Positions 23,459 through 32,172 of a stretch of 64,000 bases of DNA are shown here, in pieces; the first letter of the stretch is position 1; every line of letters begins with the position of its first letter. Origin of the DNA: Terriglobus sp964246795 (lineage in GTDB: Bacteria > Acidobacteriota > Terriglobia > Terriglobales > Acidobacteriaceae). Both the position numbers and the translations under genes were made by a program. The notes under the pieces are model-generated. The model was not told where the DNA came from. It did not search any database and worked only from the letters and a program-made list of their open reading frames with translations. Where the stretch lies: NCBI GenBank assembly GCA_964246795.1, contig CAXTRR010000018.1, forward strand, positions 1 through 64,000, written 5' to 3'.

Positions 23459-25435
23459 ACTCCGCATGGATGGCTGGCGCGGCGTATGCCTCATCGCGCT
23501 CACCTATGTCTACTTCCTGATCTTTGCGCAGTTCGCCTTCATCAACCGGCTTTCAGAACTTGGAATCACAACCAAGCTGGGCACCGCGAACACCCATCTG
23601 CAGACCATCATGGGAGCCATGGCGCTGGGCGGTATCGCTTTCAGCCTGCTCGCCGGCAGCTTGCCGTCACTGGTTGAAGCACCCGGACGCATGCGCACCT
23701 CCCTGGCCGGATGCAGCCTTGCCGCATTCAGCATCAATCTCCCGCTAGGCTTCGGTGACAGCGTCGTTGTTGCCTTCATCATAGGAGCAGCGCTTGGCTC
23801 ACTCACCGTCACACTCGTAAGCAGTCTCGATCTGTGGCTCGGCGACGGCCGCCGCCTATGGAATGTCGGACTCGGCACCGGCATCGGCTATCTCCTCTGC
23901 AACATCCCTCGGGTCTTCACGGCAACCCCCGTTCATCAAGCGGACTTGGCGGCCCTGCTCACCTTCGCGGGTGTCCTGCTCACCCTTCGGGCACCCGCAT
24001 CTGCGCTCGATCATGAAGAGTACAAGCATCTGGAAAGTGCCGGGCCGAGTACGACCTTCGCCGTCGTGCTGCTTGCCTTCACCGCGCTGGTCTGGTTCGA
24101 TTCCGCGGCGTTCTTCATCATTCAAAACACGCCCGCGCTGAAAGCCGGCACATGGCAGGGCACGGCGCATCTGTGGGCCAACGGCTTTCTTCATCTGGCC
24201 GCTGCCGTGAGCAGTGCATGGCTACTGCGGCGGCGCGGTCTGCCGGTGGTCCTGGTTCTTGCGATTGCGACACTGGCCTCGGCCTGCCTGCTCCTGCTTA
24301 ACCCTGGCCGGGCACTGCTCGCCTCCGCGTTTTATCCGGTAGGCGTGTCGCTCTACTCTGTCGCGCTGGTGGCCTATCCTTCGCTCCTCGCCTCCGCTGG
24401 CAGCACACGCGAGCGCTCACGCAAAGCCGCTACCATCTACGCCGTCGCGGGCTGGTTCGGCTCCGCCATGGGTATCGGCATGGCACAGCACCTGGGCCAT
24501 GTGCCGCCGGCATTTGTCGCCGGCGCGTGCCTGCTTGTCCTCGGTCCACTCAGCTGGCGCAAACTCCTGCATCATCGGCGGGAAGCAGCGTTGTCCGGCA
24601 TCGCCCTCCTCGTAGCCTTCTGCATTTACAAAGCTGAGGACACTGGCTCTCCGCCTGCTGCGCAAACCGCGATCGAACGGGGGCGGCAGGTCTACATCAG
24701 CCAGGGCTGCATCAGCTGCCACTCGCAATACGTGCGGCCCAACACACGCGACGTCCTGCTTTGGGGGCCCACGCAAACGCTCGCCGAGCTCCGCGCGCAG
24801 CAGCCGCCACTCATCGGCAATCGGCGCCAGGGGCCGGATCTCTCGCAGGTCGGCCTTCGCCGTTCACCACTGTGGCTTCGCGCGCACTTCTACGATCCAC
24901 GCGCACTCAATCCTGCCTCTTTCATGCCCTCCTACGCCCACCTCTTCAATAAAGGTGCTCGTGACGGCAGCTCACGTGGTGAAGACCTCATTGCCTATCT
25001 TGCGAGTCTCCACGGCGCACGCGCGGCGGAACATCTGCAAAAAGAGATTGCCTGGACCCTCCCTGCGTCAGAATCCACACTGGCCGATGCACGGCCCATC
25101 TTTACGCGGAACTCTGCGCCACCTGCCACAGTGAAGGCGGCCAAACCCGTACGGCGTGGCGTACGAGCTTCCGCAGGATGCCACCCGATCTCGCAACCGG
25201 CCCCTGGCGCGACATTGACCCGCACGCCGCTCCAGCAGACCTGCACCGGCGTCTCGCTCGGATCGTAAAGTTCGGCATCCCCGGGACAGACATGCCGGGC
25301 CATGAGTACCTCCCCGACGCAGATGTGCTCTCCCTTGTGGAATGGCTGCAGCAGGATGAAATGCACACCGCCTTGCAAAGCACGCTTGTAACCGCCGCAC
25401 CTTTGCCTTCAGCCTCTCCAGGAGATACCCAATGA
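23445..25435 (+). CDS. MFS-like membrane domain fused to CcoO-like cytochrome c and a second heme c domain (frameshift)
   Basis: GTG start at 23445 with GAGGGTGG upstream. Residues about 10-405 are a roughly 12-helix MFS-like domain. Then comes a periplasmic cytochrome domain: GRQVYISQGCISCHSQYVRP (heme motif CISCH about 422-426), RQGPDLSQVG and PASFMPSYAHLF with the Met ligand, closely like CcoO/FixO of cbb3 oxidase. The frame then breaks near 25105-25114: one frame ends at 25268 with nonsense, while the next frame supplies LCATCHSEGG (25112-25141), a second heme motif, with the Met ligand in GIPGTDMPGHEYL and a stop at 25435 that overlaps the YceI ATG as ATGA. One base appears to be missing, either a sequencing error or a real mutation. 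The fusion is unusual. Confidence 0.72.
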
Positions 25436-26001
25436 CATGTAAGCCGCAGCGTCTCATCGTAGTCGTGCCGATCCTCTTCGCAACCGCGCTTTCTGCACAG
25501 CGGCAAACCTTCAATGTCAACCCGGAAGCGAGCGACGTCGCCTTCACCCTGGGGGCGAATGACCACGCGACCAAGGGTAATTTCCACGTAAGCAGCGGGA
25601 CCATCAACTTTGACCGGTCCGCACCCAGGATGTCCGGCAGCGTCGTCGTCTCCGCCGGCAGCGGCAAAACCGGCAACGATTCCCGGGACAAGAAGATGTG
25701 GAACGAAGTCCTGGACTCACCCCACTTCGCCGACATCACCTTTGCCCCGGCGACCTATACTGGCACGATTGCCGCCACAGGCGATTCCACCATCCAGGTC
25801 ACCGGCATATTCACGCTGCACGGTACGCCGCATGAGATGACCGTGCCGATGACACTGCACATGGACGGCACAAACCTGACCGCGAAGACACACTTCACAG
25901 TGCCCTACGTGAAGTGGGGCTTAAAAGACCCAAGCATCTTCATCCTGAAGGTCGCCAAGGAGGTCAACATTGACCTGAACCTGGCGGGACGTGTGTCTTA
26001 G
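25432..26001 (+). CDS. YceI family periplasmic protein
   Basis: 189 residues with a signal peptide (about 1-23, ending LSAQ) and the YceI lipocalin-like barrel: FNVNPEASDVAFTLGAN, VSSGTINFD, DKKMWNEVLDSPHFADITFA, VTGIFTLHGTPHEMTVPM and a closing VPYVKWGLKDPS with KVAKEVNIDLNL. YceI proteins bind long isoprenoids such as ubiquinone-type chains in the periplasm. Last gene of the seven-gene run, overlapping the cytochrome gene by ATGA. Together with the polyprenyl synthase at the head of the operon this points to an isoprenoid or quinone being made and handled by the system (inference). Confidence 0.93.
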   Translation: MTCKPQRLIVVVPILFATALSAQRQTFNVNPEASDVAFTLGANDHATKGNFHVSSGTINFDRSAPRMSGSVVVSAGSGKTGNDSRDKKMWNEVLDSPHFADITFAPATYTGTIAATGDSTIQVTGIFTLHGTPHEMTVPMTLHMDGTNLTAKTHFTVPYVKWGLKDPSIFILKVAKEVNIDLNLAGRVS

Positions 26002-26096
26002 GCGCACCCTGAGCTATACCCGGCATTCGCGGAGAACCGACATTCGTTTTTCTAAGGACACGCCCAGTCAGAAATCCCGAAGATGAAGTTTGAAGC

Positions 26097-26495
26097 TTAG
26101 TAGCCCCGGTATCCCTGATGCCGCCAGAAAGCGCTGTACCCGGCCTGAAAAGCCTGCTGGTACGCCCGCCGCTCCGGCCCACGATAGTTACGGTATTCAT
26201 CGCGGTTGCGAACATCCGGGCGCCGGCGGTTCTCCAAATCCTTGCGCGCTCCATCAAGACCATTGCGAAAGGCGTTCCGCTGCAGATCCCGTGTGTAACC
26301 GTTTGGGGGAGCATCCCATCCGCCTGGACGTCCATAGCCACCCTGACCATAGCCGCCCTGACCATAACCACCCTGGCCATACGCTCCGGGTGGCGGTGGC
26401 GGATTGCCATTGCCATACTGGGCAGAAGCACTCAGCGGTGACAGCAACAACGCTGCCGCAAACATTCCACCAGCCATGCTCTTCATCAACTTCAT
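26097..26495 (-). CDS. secreted Gly/Tyr-rich protein of unknown function
   Basis: 132 residues: a signal peptide (about 1-26, ending ASAQ), a low-complexity segment with PPPPP and four GYGQG-type repeats (about 30-60), and a basic, aromatic C-terminal part (NAFRNGLDGARKDLENRR, YRNYRGPERRAYQQAFQAGY) that resembles small acidobacterial YXWGXW-like or hypothetical secreted proteins. No function is known to me. Position alone between the YceI gene and mutS2 says nothing about role. Confidence 0.7.
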   Translation of the reverse strand: MKLMKSMAGGMFAAALLLSPLSASAQYGNGNPPPPPGAYGQGGYGQGGYGQGGYGRPGGWDAPPNGYTRDLQRNAFRNGLDGARKDLENRRRPDVRNRDEYRNYRGPERRAYQQAFQAGYSAFWRHQGYRGY

Positions 26496-26601
26496 ACCGC
26501 CTGCTTTCCGGGCTGCCGTCTCTCAACAGCCTCGCCTACCCTGTGCAAAGACACAGCTTGGGATGAGAGGTTGCGGAACACTGTTGTCCGGCAGCCCACA
26601 A

Positions 26602-29103
26602 CTATCCGCGAAGCTCCACCATTGTCGCCCCCTGGCCGCCTTCGTTGTACGGCGGCTCGGTCACGCTCACCACATGTGGATGCTTGCGGAGATACTCCCG
26701 CAGCGTGCGCCGCAGCACGCCCATCCCTGTGCCATGCACCACGCGTACACTGGGTCTACCCGCCAGAAATGCCTGGTCGATGAAGCGCTCCACCTCATCG
26801 CGAGCCTCGTCCGCCGTACGGCCGATCACGTTAATCTCACCCGGCACCATGTCCGGCTCACGCACCACTACGTTTACGCCGCGGCTGCGCGCCGCTTGAA
26901 TCGGCGTTGCAGCGGGTGCCGCCTTGATGACTTGAGCGATGTCATCTTTAGGCACGCGCATCTTCAGCGGACCCATTGATACTTCATACGTCTTCGCATC
27001 GATGGCACGTTCCACTTTCGCTTCACGCCCCATGCTCTTCAGCTTCACGATGTCCCCGGCCTGCACCTCACGCACAACATGGGGCTGCGCCGCCTTATCG
27101 TTCTTGTCGGCCCCCGTCACATGCGCAACGACCGTCTGATTGAAGCTTTCCTGGAACTCGCGCTTCAGCCGTGCCACGCGCCGGTCCGCTTCACCTTTCA
27201 TTTTCTGGGCAACGCCTTTGTCCTCCACGCCCTTCACTGACTCGCGCATCTGGTACTCGAAATCCTTCATTAAGGACGCGAGCTTTACCTCCAGTTCGCG
27301 CGCGCGCTGCCGCTGCTCCTGCCGCCCTTCAATCTCCAACCGGCGCTTCTCCCGCTCCACCTCCTGCTCGCGCTCGCGGATTTGCGCGCGCTCCGCGGTT
27401 ACAGCAGTCAGTTGCGTGTGCAATTCATCCAGAAAACGCGCGATGTCAGCCGATTGCGTTGTCACACTTCCGCGAGCGGAACGGATCATCGCCGCATCCA
27501 GCCCAAGCCGCTCTGCGATGTTGATGCCGCTTGACGCCCCTGGCACGCCCAGCCGTAGTTCGTACGTCGGTGCCAAGGTACGCTCGTCAAAGCCCACCGC
27601 GGCATTCACCACACCGGCATGCTTTGCGGCGTAGATCTTGAGTGAGGTCAGGTGCGTCGTGATCAGGCTCCACGCGCCCATCTGGAGAAAGCGCTCGCTG
27701 ATCGCCACGGCCAGCGCCGCGCCCTCCTCCGGGTCCGTTGCCGCACCAAGTTCGTCCAGCAGCACCAGCGCCCGCGCATCCGCCTCACGCGCAATGCGGT
27801 TCACGTTAGTTATGTGCGCGGAGAAAGTGGATAGATTGCGTTCAATGGACTGCGCATCGCCAATGTCCGCATAAACCGAGCTGAAAATGGGCAGGCGCGC
27901 CTCTTCCGCCGGCACCGGCAGCCCCGCCTGCGCCATCAGCGCAAGCAGGCCCACCGTCTTCAGCGCGACAGTCTTGCCGCCGGTATTCGGACCGCTGATG
28001 ATCAACTGCTTCGCGACGCCTGGCAGCGCAATCGTCAACGGCACAATGCCTGACTGAGACGCGACCTCCTCGCGGGCCCGGCGTGTCTGCGCGGCTGCCA
28101 TGCGCTCCTCACGCAACCGCATCTCCAGCAGCGGATGCCGGGCACCTTGCAGGCTTAGCGCGGCTTCTTCGCCGTCCTCTGTCCGGTGCGGCTTGCCATC
28201 CGTAAACACAGGTCGCACACAGCGCAGATCGCGTGCGAACTTTGCACAGGCAAGGTGCGCTTCTACCTCGGCCAGCACCTCCGTCCCACGTGAAATCGAG
28301 CCGGCCTGTTCACCAATGGCGGCGGTCATCTGCACCAATAGCCGATGCACCTCCGCCTGCTCCTCGTCCAGCAGCCGCACCAATTCATTGTTCTGCTCAA
28401 TCGTCTCCATGGGTTCGACAAAGACCGTCTGGCCAGATGACGACGATCCATGCACCACACCCGGCACACGGCGGCGGAACTCCGTCTTTACCGGAATCAC
28501 AAAGCGCTCACCGCGTACGGTGATCAGCTCTTCTTGCGCGCCGCCCGCGTCGGCCACTATGCGCAGTTGCCGGCGCAGGCTCTCTTCAATCGCCTTGTGC
28601 TGACGCTCCGCAGCCCGCCGAATGCGCGCCAGCTCGGGGGACGCCTCATCGCTCAACGAACCATCGGGCTCAATCTTGCCACTCACCAATTGCAGCAGCC
28701 GGAAAAAATTGATCTGCATCAACGGCTGCGAAAGCGCCGTGACCCCGGGCCACTCACCGGCCAGCCACTCCGGTGGTTCCGCCACCAGCGTGCGCCAGTC
28801 CGCAATCTTTCCCGCAAGCTCCGCGATGCGCCGGATCTCCAACGGCTCCAAAGATGCATTTGGGATGCGCGCCTTATCGAGCATTGCACCTGCATCGAAC
28901 AGGCCGCCAAAGCCGAAATCACCGCCGCCGTCCAGGTAGCGCCGAAGCTCTACCGTCAACTGCTGCTGCTGCTCGATCCAGCGCAGGTCCCGGCTCGGCT
29001 CCAGCGCCAGTACACGTGCGCGCCCCAATACTGATTGCGTCTTGCCAGCGAGATACTCCCGCAGGCGATGCCATTCCAATGCCGCGGCGCTGGTTTCGCG
29101 CAT
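26602..29103 (-). CDS. mutS2: endonuclease MutS2
   Basis: 833 residues from ATG 29103 (GTG 29133 or a further start at 29229 also possible; MRETSAAALEWHRLREYLAG matches the usual MutS2 beginning). A MutS-like core and clamp (about 1-320) with SGQTVFVEPMETIEQNNELV, an ATPase domain with Walker A ISGPNTGGKTVALK, Walker B LVLLDELGAATDPEEGA and the ITTHLTSLK motif (about 380-560), a long coiled coil rich in Glu/Arg (about 560-660), a KOW-like segment (VQAGDIVKLKSMGREAKVE) and a C-terminal Smr nuclease domain with VHGTGMGVLRRTLREYL (about 755-833). MutS2 suppresses recombination or rescues collided ribosomes. Length is standard. Confidence 0.95.
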   Translation of the reverse strand: MRETSAAALEWHRLREYLAGKTQSVLGRARVLALEPSRDLRWIEQQQQLTVELRRYLDGGGDFGFGGLFDAGAMLDKARIPNASLEPLEIRRIAELAGKIADWRTLVAEPPEWLAGEWPGVTALSQPLMQINFFRLLQLVSGKIEPDGSLSDEASPELARIRRAAERQHKAIEESLRRQLRIVADAGGAQEELITVRGERFVIPVKTEFRRRVPGVVHGSSSSGQTVFVEPMETIEQNNELVRLLDEEQAEVHRLLVQMTAAIGEQAGSISRGTEVLAEVEAHLACAKFARDLRCVRPVFTDGKPHRTEDGEEAALSLQGARHPLLEMRLREERMAAAQTRRAREEVASQSGIVPLTIALPGVAKQLIISGPNTGGKTVALKTVGLLALMAQAGLPVPAEEARLPIFSSVYADIGDAQSIERNLSTFSAHITNVNRIAREADARALVLLDELGAATDPEEGAALAVAISERFLQMGAWSLITTHLTSLKIYAAKHAGVVNAAVGFDERTLAPTYELRLGVPGASSGINIAERLGLDAAMIRSARGSVTTQSADIARFLDELHTQLTAVTAERAQIREREQEVEREKRRLEIEGRQEQRQRARELEVKLASLMKDFEYQMRESVKGVEDKGVAQKMKGEADRRVARLKREFQESFNQTVVAHVTGADKNDKAAQPHVVREVQAGDIVKLKSMGREAKVERAIDAKTYEVSMGPLKMRVPKDDIAQVIKAAPAATPIQAARSRGVNVVVREPDMVPGEINVIGRTADEARDEVERFIDQAFLAGRPSVRVVHGTGMGVLRRTLREYLRKHPHVVSVTEPPYNEGGQGATMVELRG

Positions 29104-29247
29104 CGCGGAGGTCTTCTTTTCTGTTTCCGTCACAGCACTATTAGACGCCGGGCGGCCACAATGCGGTGCGCAGTCGGAAGCAGGGGCCGGACTCACACCG
29201 CAAGACTGCCTCTGTCGCGCACACCGCACTTTGGTCTCGTGAAGCTC

Positions 29248-29991
29248 TTATCCGCGGAAACCGCCGGCAACCACCACGGCCTCACCAGAAAGCCAGGAGG
29301 AATCATCGGACGCGAAGAAAACAGCGGCCGTCCCGATGTCTTTCGGCTGCCCTATGCGGCCAAGCGGAATCATCTTTGCCATCTGTTCAAACATCCCACT
29401 GAAGCCGGCCGAGCCTTCCGTCTCCACTGGCCCGGGATTCAGGCTGTTCACGCGGATATTCTTCGGCCCTAGTTCCTTGCTCAGTGCGATCGTAATCTGG
29501 TCGACCGCACCCTTTGTTGCCGAATAAACCGTACCGTTCAAGGCTGCGTTTCTTCCCACGATTGAACCGATGTTAATGATGGAACCGCCGCTCGCCGGAA
29601 AATGTTTCACCGCCGCCTGCGTGGTCAGCAGCAGTCCCAGAACATTGATGTTGAACTGCTTGTGAAAGTGCTCCGGAGTAATCGCTTCCAACGGTGCAAA
29701 CTCGTAAATGCCGGCGTTGTTCACCAGAATATCGATGGTGCTGCCGAACGCCTGCAACGTTCCTTCGATGAGCTTCGAAATCTCCTCCGGCTTGGAAACA
29801 TCTGCACCCACAGCAACCGCTTTACCACCTGCAGCCGTAATCTTTCCTACCACGGCGTCGGCACCCTGCTTGGAAGAGGCGTAGTTCACCACGACGCTGG
29901 CACCCGCTTTGCCCAGTTCCTCCGCAATCGACGCCCCGATGCCCTTTGACGCTCCCGTAACAATCGCGATCCTGCCGTCCAGCTTTCCCAT
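29248..29991 (-). CDS. short-chain dehydrogenase/reductase (FabG-like)
   Basis: 247 residues from ATG 29991, which has GAGGAG five bases upstream; an earlier frame start at 30021 lacks this. Classical SDR motifs: TGASKGIGASIAEEL (NADPH site), NNAGIYEF, Ser in INIGSIVGRNAALNG, and YSATKGAVDQ (catalytic YxxxK). The end DSSWLSGEAVVVAGGFRG is that of FabG-like enzymes. Reduces a ketone or oxidises an alcohol in the cytoplasm; the substrate is not known. The ArsR-type regulator upstream on the same strand may control it. Confidence 0.93.
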   Translation of the reverse strand: MGKLDGRIAIVTGASKGIGASIAEELGKAGASVVVNYASSKQGADAVVGKITAAGGKAVAVGADVSKPEEISKLIEGTLQAFGSTIDILVNNAGIYEFAPLEAITPEHFHKQFNINVLGLLLTTQAAVKHFPASGGSIINIGSIVGRNAALNGTVYSATKGAVDQITIALSKELGPKNIRVNSLNPGPVETEGSAGFSGMFEQMAKMIPLGRIGQPKDIGTAAVFFASDDSSWLSGEAVVVAGGFRG

Positions 29992-30108
29992 ATATGTCTC
30001 CTCGTTTCGACATTTTGACAACTATCGAATAGATGGGTTCTCCGGCCCTGTCAGATTCAGAAGATTTTGCCAAAGCTCTTTCTCAAGCTGCGCCGCCAAG
30101 CCGGTCTC

Positions 30109-30540
30109 TCAATCCATCATCGCCTTCACTTCATTGAGGTAACTCTTCAGGACTTTGCGTTGCAGCCGGGCTTGCCGGAAGCGCCCATCCCGCACAGTCT
30201 CAATCAGGCCGGCTGTTTCAAGCTCCCGCATATGGTGGGAAAGCGTCGCCGCGCTTATCGGTAAGTGCTGTTGCACCTCCGCGCAGCTTGACGTGGCACC
30301 CTTGGCGATTGTCCTCAGAATCAGCAGCCGGCGCGGATCCGCCAAAGCTTTACTGATCAGCAGCATCGCTTCGTCACTCATGCCTGCATCGTGATCTTTG
30401 GCCGGCTTCTCGCGGCGCTTCAGGCCTTTCTGAGTGGAGGACTCCAGGGCAAGCTTCTCTTGCTTCTTCCCCGCTTTCTCCGTTTCGCTCACTTCGCCGT
30501 CAGCCTTGCCGCCCTGCGCTGCTTTCTTCTTTTTACTCAT
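30109..30540 (-). CDS. ArsR-type winged-helix regulator with Lys-rich N-terminal tail
   Basis: 143 residues from ATG 30540. The first 53 are a Lys/Glu-rich, probably disordered tail (MSKKKKAAQGGKADGEV). Residues about 54-143 form the ArsR winged helix: ALADPRRLLILRTIAKGATS, CAEVQQHLPISAATLSHHMR and ELETAGLIETVRDGR. The cysteine metal site of true ArsR (ELCVCDL) is not present (TSSCAEV has one Cys), so the signal is not obviously a metal. The ATG overlaps none of folK, which ends at 30573. The SDR gene follows downstream on the same strand and is a likely target. Confidence 0.85.
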   Translation of the reverse strand: MSKKKKAAQGGKADGEVSETEKAGKKQEKLALESSTQKGLKRREKPAKDHDAGMSDEAMLLISKALADPRRLLILRTIAKGATSSCAEVQQHLPISAATLSHHMRELETAGLIETVRDGRFRQARLQRKVLKSYLNEVKAMMD

Positions 30541-30572
30541 GCCTGCCTTTCCCGCGCCAATGCGTGGTGGCC

Positions 30573-31055
30573 TCAGCATACGCCAGCAGTCAGGGCCCGC
30601 AGCAGTTGCTCGATGGTCCGGTGCTTCACGGGGTGCATCCACGTGGGTGCGATCTCCGCAAGCGGCTCCAATACAAAACTCCGGCGGTGCATTTCCGGAT
30701 GCGGCAGCACCAACTCAGGCGTCACTACCACGAACTCGTCATAGAGGAGCAGGTCCAGATCCAGACTGCGAGGACCCCTCGCGATGCCGTGGGAACGGTC
30801 TCGGCCAAGTTGAGACTCGATCTCCAGCAGCTCCAGCAGTAAAGGCCCAGGTGCAAGCCAGGTGTCCAGCACTACAGCCCCATTTAGAAACGCGGGTTGG
30901 TCCAGATAGCCCACCGGGGCTGTTTCCACCAGGCTCGACGCAGACAAGACATTCCCAAGCCGCTCTATCTCCCGGATGGCCGCTGTCAGATTCGCTTCCC
31001 TGCTGCCGAGTGCGCCAGGCAGGTTGGAGCCCAGTGCAATCGCGGCCAGGGCCAT
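30573..31055 (-). CDS. folK: 2-amino-4-hydroxy-6-hydroxymethyldihydropteridine diphosphokinase
   Basis: 160 residues with IALGSNLPGALGSREANLTA, VETAPVGYLDQPAFLNGAVV and the catalytic RGPRSLDLDLLLYD followed by LPHPEMHRRSFVLEPLAEIAP. HPPK transfers pyrophosphate from ATP to the pterin in folate synthesis. The ATG at 31055 shares its base with the stop of lpxC, so the two are coupled, an association of convenience rather than pathway. Confidence 0.96.
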   Translation of the reverse strand: MALAAIALGSNLPGALGSREANLTAAIREIERLGNVLSASSLVETAPVGYLDQPAFLNGAVVLDTWLAPGPLLLELLEIESQLGRDRSHGIARGPRSLDLDLLLYDEFVVVTPELVLPHPEMHRRSFVLEPLAEIAPTWMHPVKHRTIEQLLRALTAGVC

Positions 31056-31993
31056 CAGGCGTGTGCGATCGTCGCAAAAATGGGCGAACGGAGTCTCGAC
31101 GAAATCTCGGTCGGCTCCTCATCGAAAACGGGTGCCAACTCCCAAGCGGACCGGTCTTTCATCAGCCGGCTTACCAGTGCGGTGTGCATCGCGTGACCGG
31201 CACGTTCCGCCACAACCCGGCCCTGGATTCGCCGCCCCGCCAACGCCAGATCGCCAATCAGGTCCAGCACCTTGTGCCGGACAAATTCATCGCCAAAGCG
31301 CAACGGGCCATTCTGCACGCGGCCCTCGCCGATGATCACTGCGCACGCCTCACTCGCACCGCGGATCAGCCCCATATTGCGCAGCACCGGTTCATCCTCG
31401 CGAAAACCAAAGGTCCGCGCCGGCGCGATCAGGTCTGCATACGCCCCGGTCTGCAAATCGCCAATGAAGCGCTCCGAGCCGATTGGGCGGGGAAAGTCGA
31501 TGCGGTAGTCGATCTGGTATCCCGTGCCCGGATAGACACCGATGAACTTGTCGCTGTTCCGGGAGTTTTCCCGCACCTCCACCGGTTTTAGAATGCGGAT
31601 ATACTCGCGGCGGCGTCGCTGTGCTTTCACCCCGGTGCGCACAAACGCCTCGACATACGGCAGGGCTGACCCATCCAGGATCGGCACTTCCAGGTTGTCG
31701 ACCTCGATAATCACATTGTCCACGCCATAGCCGATCAGCGCGCTCAGCAGGTGCTCCGTCGTCTGAATCAGGACGCCCTGCCGCATCAGGCTTGTCGCGT
31801 AGCTCACACGCGCCACATTGCGGCCAATCGCGGGAATCTCAAAGTTGTCCAGATCCGTGCGGCGGAAGACAATACCCGAGCCCGCCGGCGCGGGTATCAG
31901 ACGCATCGTGACAGGTGCGCCGCTATGAAGGCCCACACCCTCAAAGGCCAGCGGCTCGTTCAGCGTACATTCGGTATGTGCCCGGCCTGACAA
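31055..31993 (-). CDS. lpxC: UDP-3-O-acyl-N-acetylglucosamine deacetylase
   Basis: 312 residues; zinc and catalytic motifs of LpxC are present: FEGVGLHSGAPVTM, IQTTEHLLSALIGYGVDN (first zinc His), VPILDGSALPYVEAF, DEFVRHKVLDLIGDLAL (zinc His and Asp) and RAGHAMHTALV (catalytic His). It performs the committed step of lipid A synthesis in the cytoplasm and so shows a Gram-negative LPS-bearing cell. Leads the lpxC-folK-arsR stretch. Confidence 0.97.
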   Translation of the reverse strand: MSGRAHTECTLNEPLAFEGVGLHSGAPVTMRLIPAPAGSGIVFRRTDLDNFEIPAIGRNVARVSYATSLMRQGVLIQTTEHLLSALIGYGVDNVIIEVDNLEVPILDGSALPYVEAFVRTGVKAQRRRREYIRILKPVEVRENSRNSDKFIGVYPGTGYQIDYRIDFPRPIGSERFIGDLQTGAYADLIAPARTFGFREDEPVLRNMGLIRGASEACAVIIGEGRVQNGPLRFGDEFVRHKVLDLIGDLALAGRRIQGRVVAERAGHAMHTALVSRLMKDRSAWELAPVFDEEPTEISSRLRSPIFATIAHA

Positions 31994-32172
31994 CTTGGTG
32001 GCCTAACCCCAGAATTGGTGCTGACGGTAAACCGTGAAACAACAATGAAAAGCAGCGACAGCCGAAGCATACCGCCTTTCACAATCCTGCAACTGTGTCG
32101 CATTTGCCACAGTCACCCCCCTTTCCGCAAAGACAGTGAGGCCACAGCTATGGCACCGTCCTCAACCAAACA

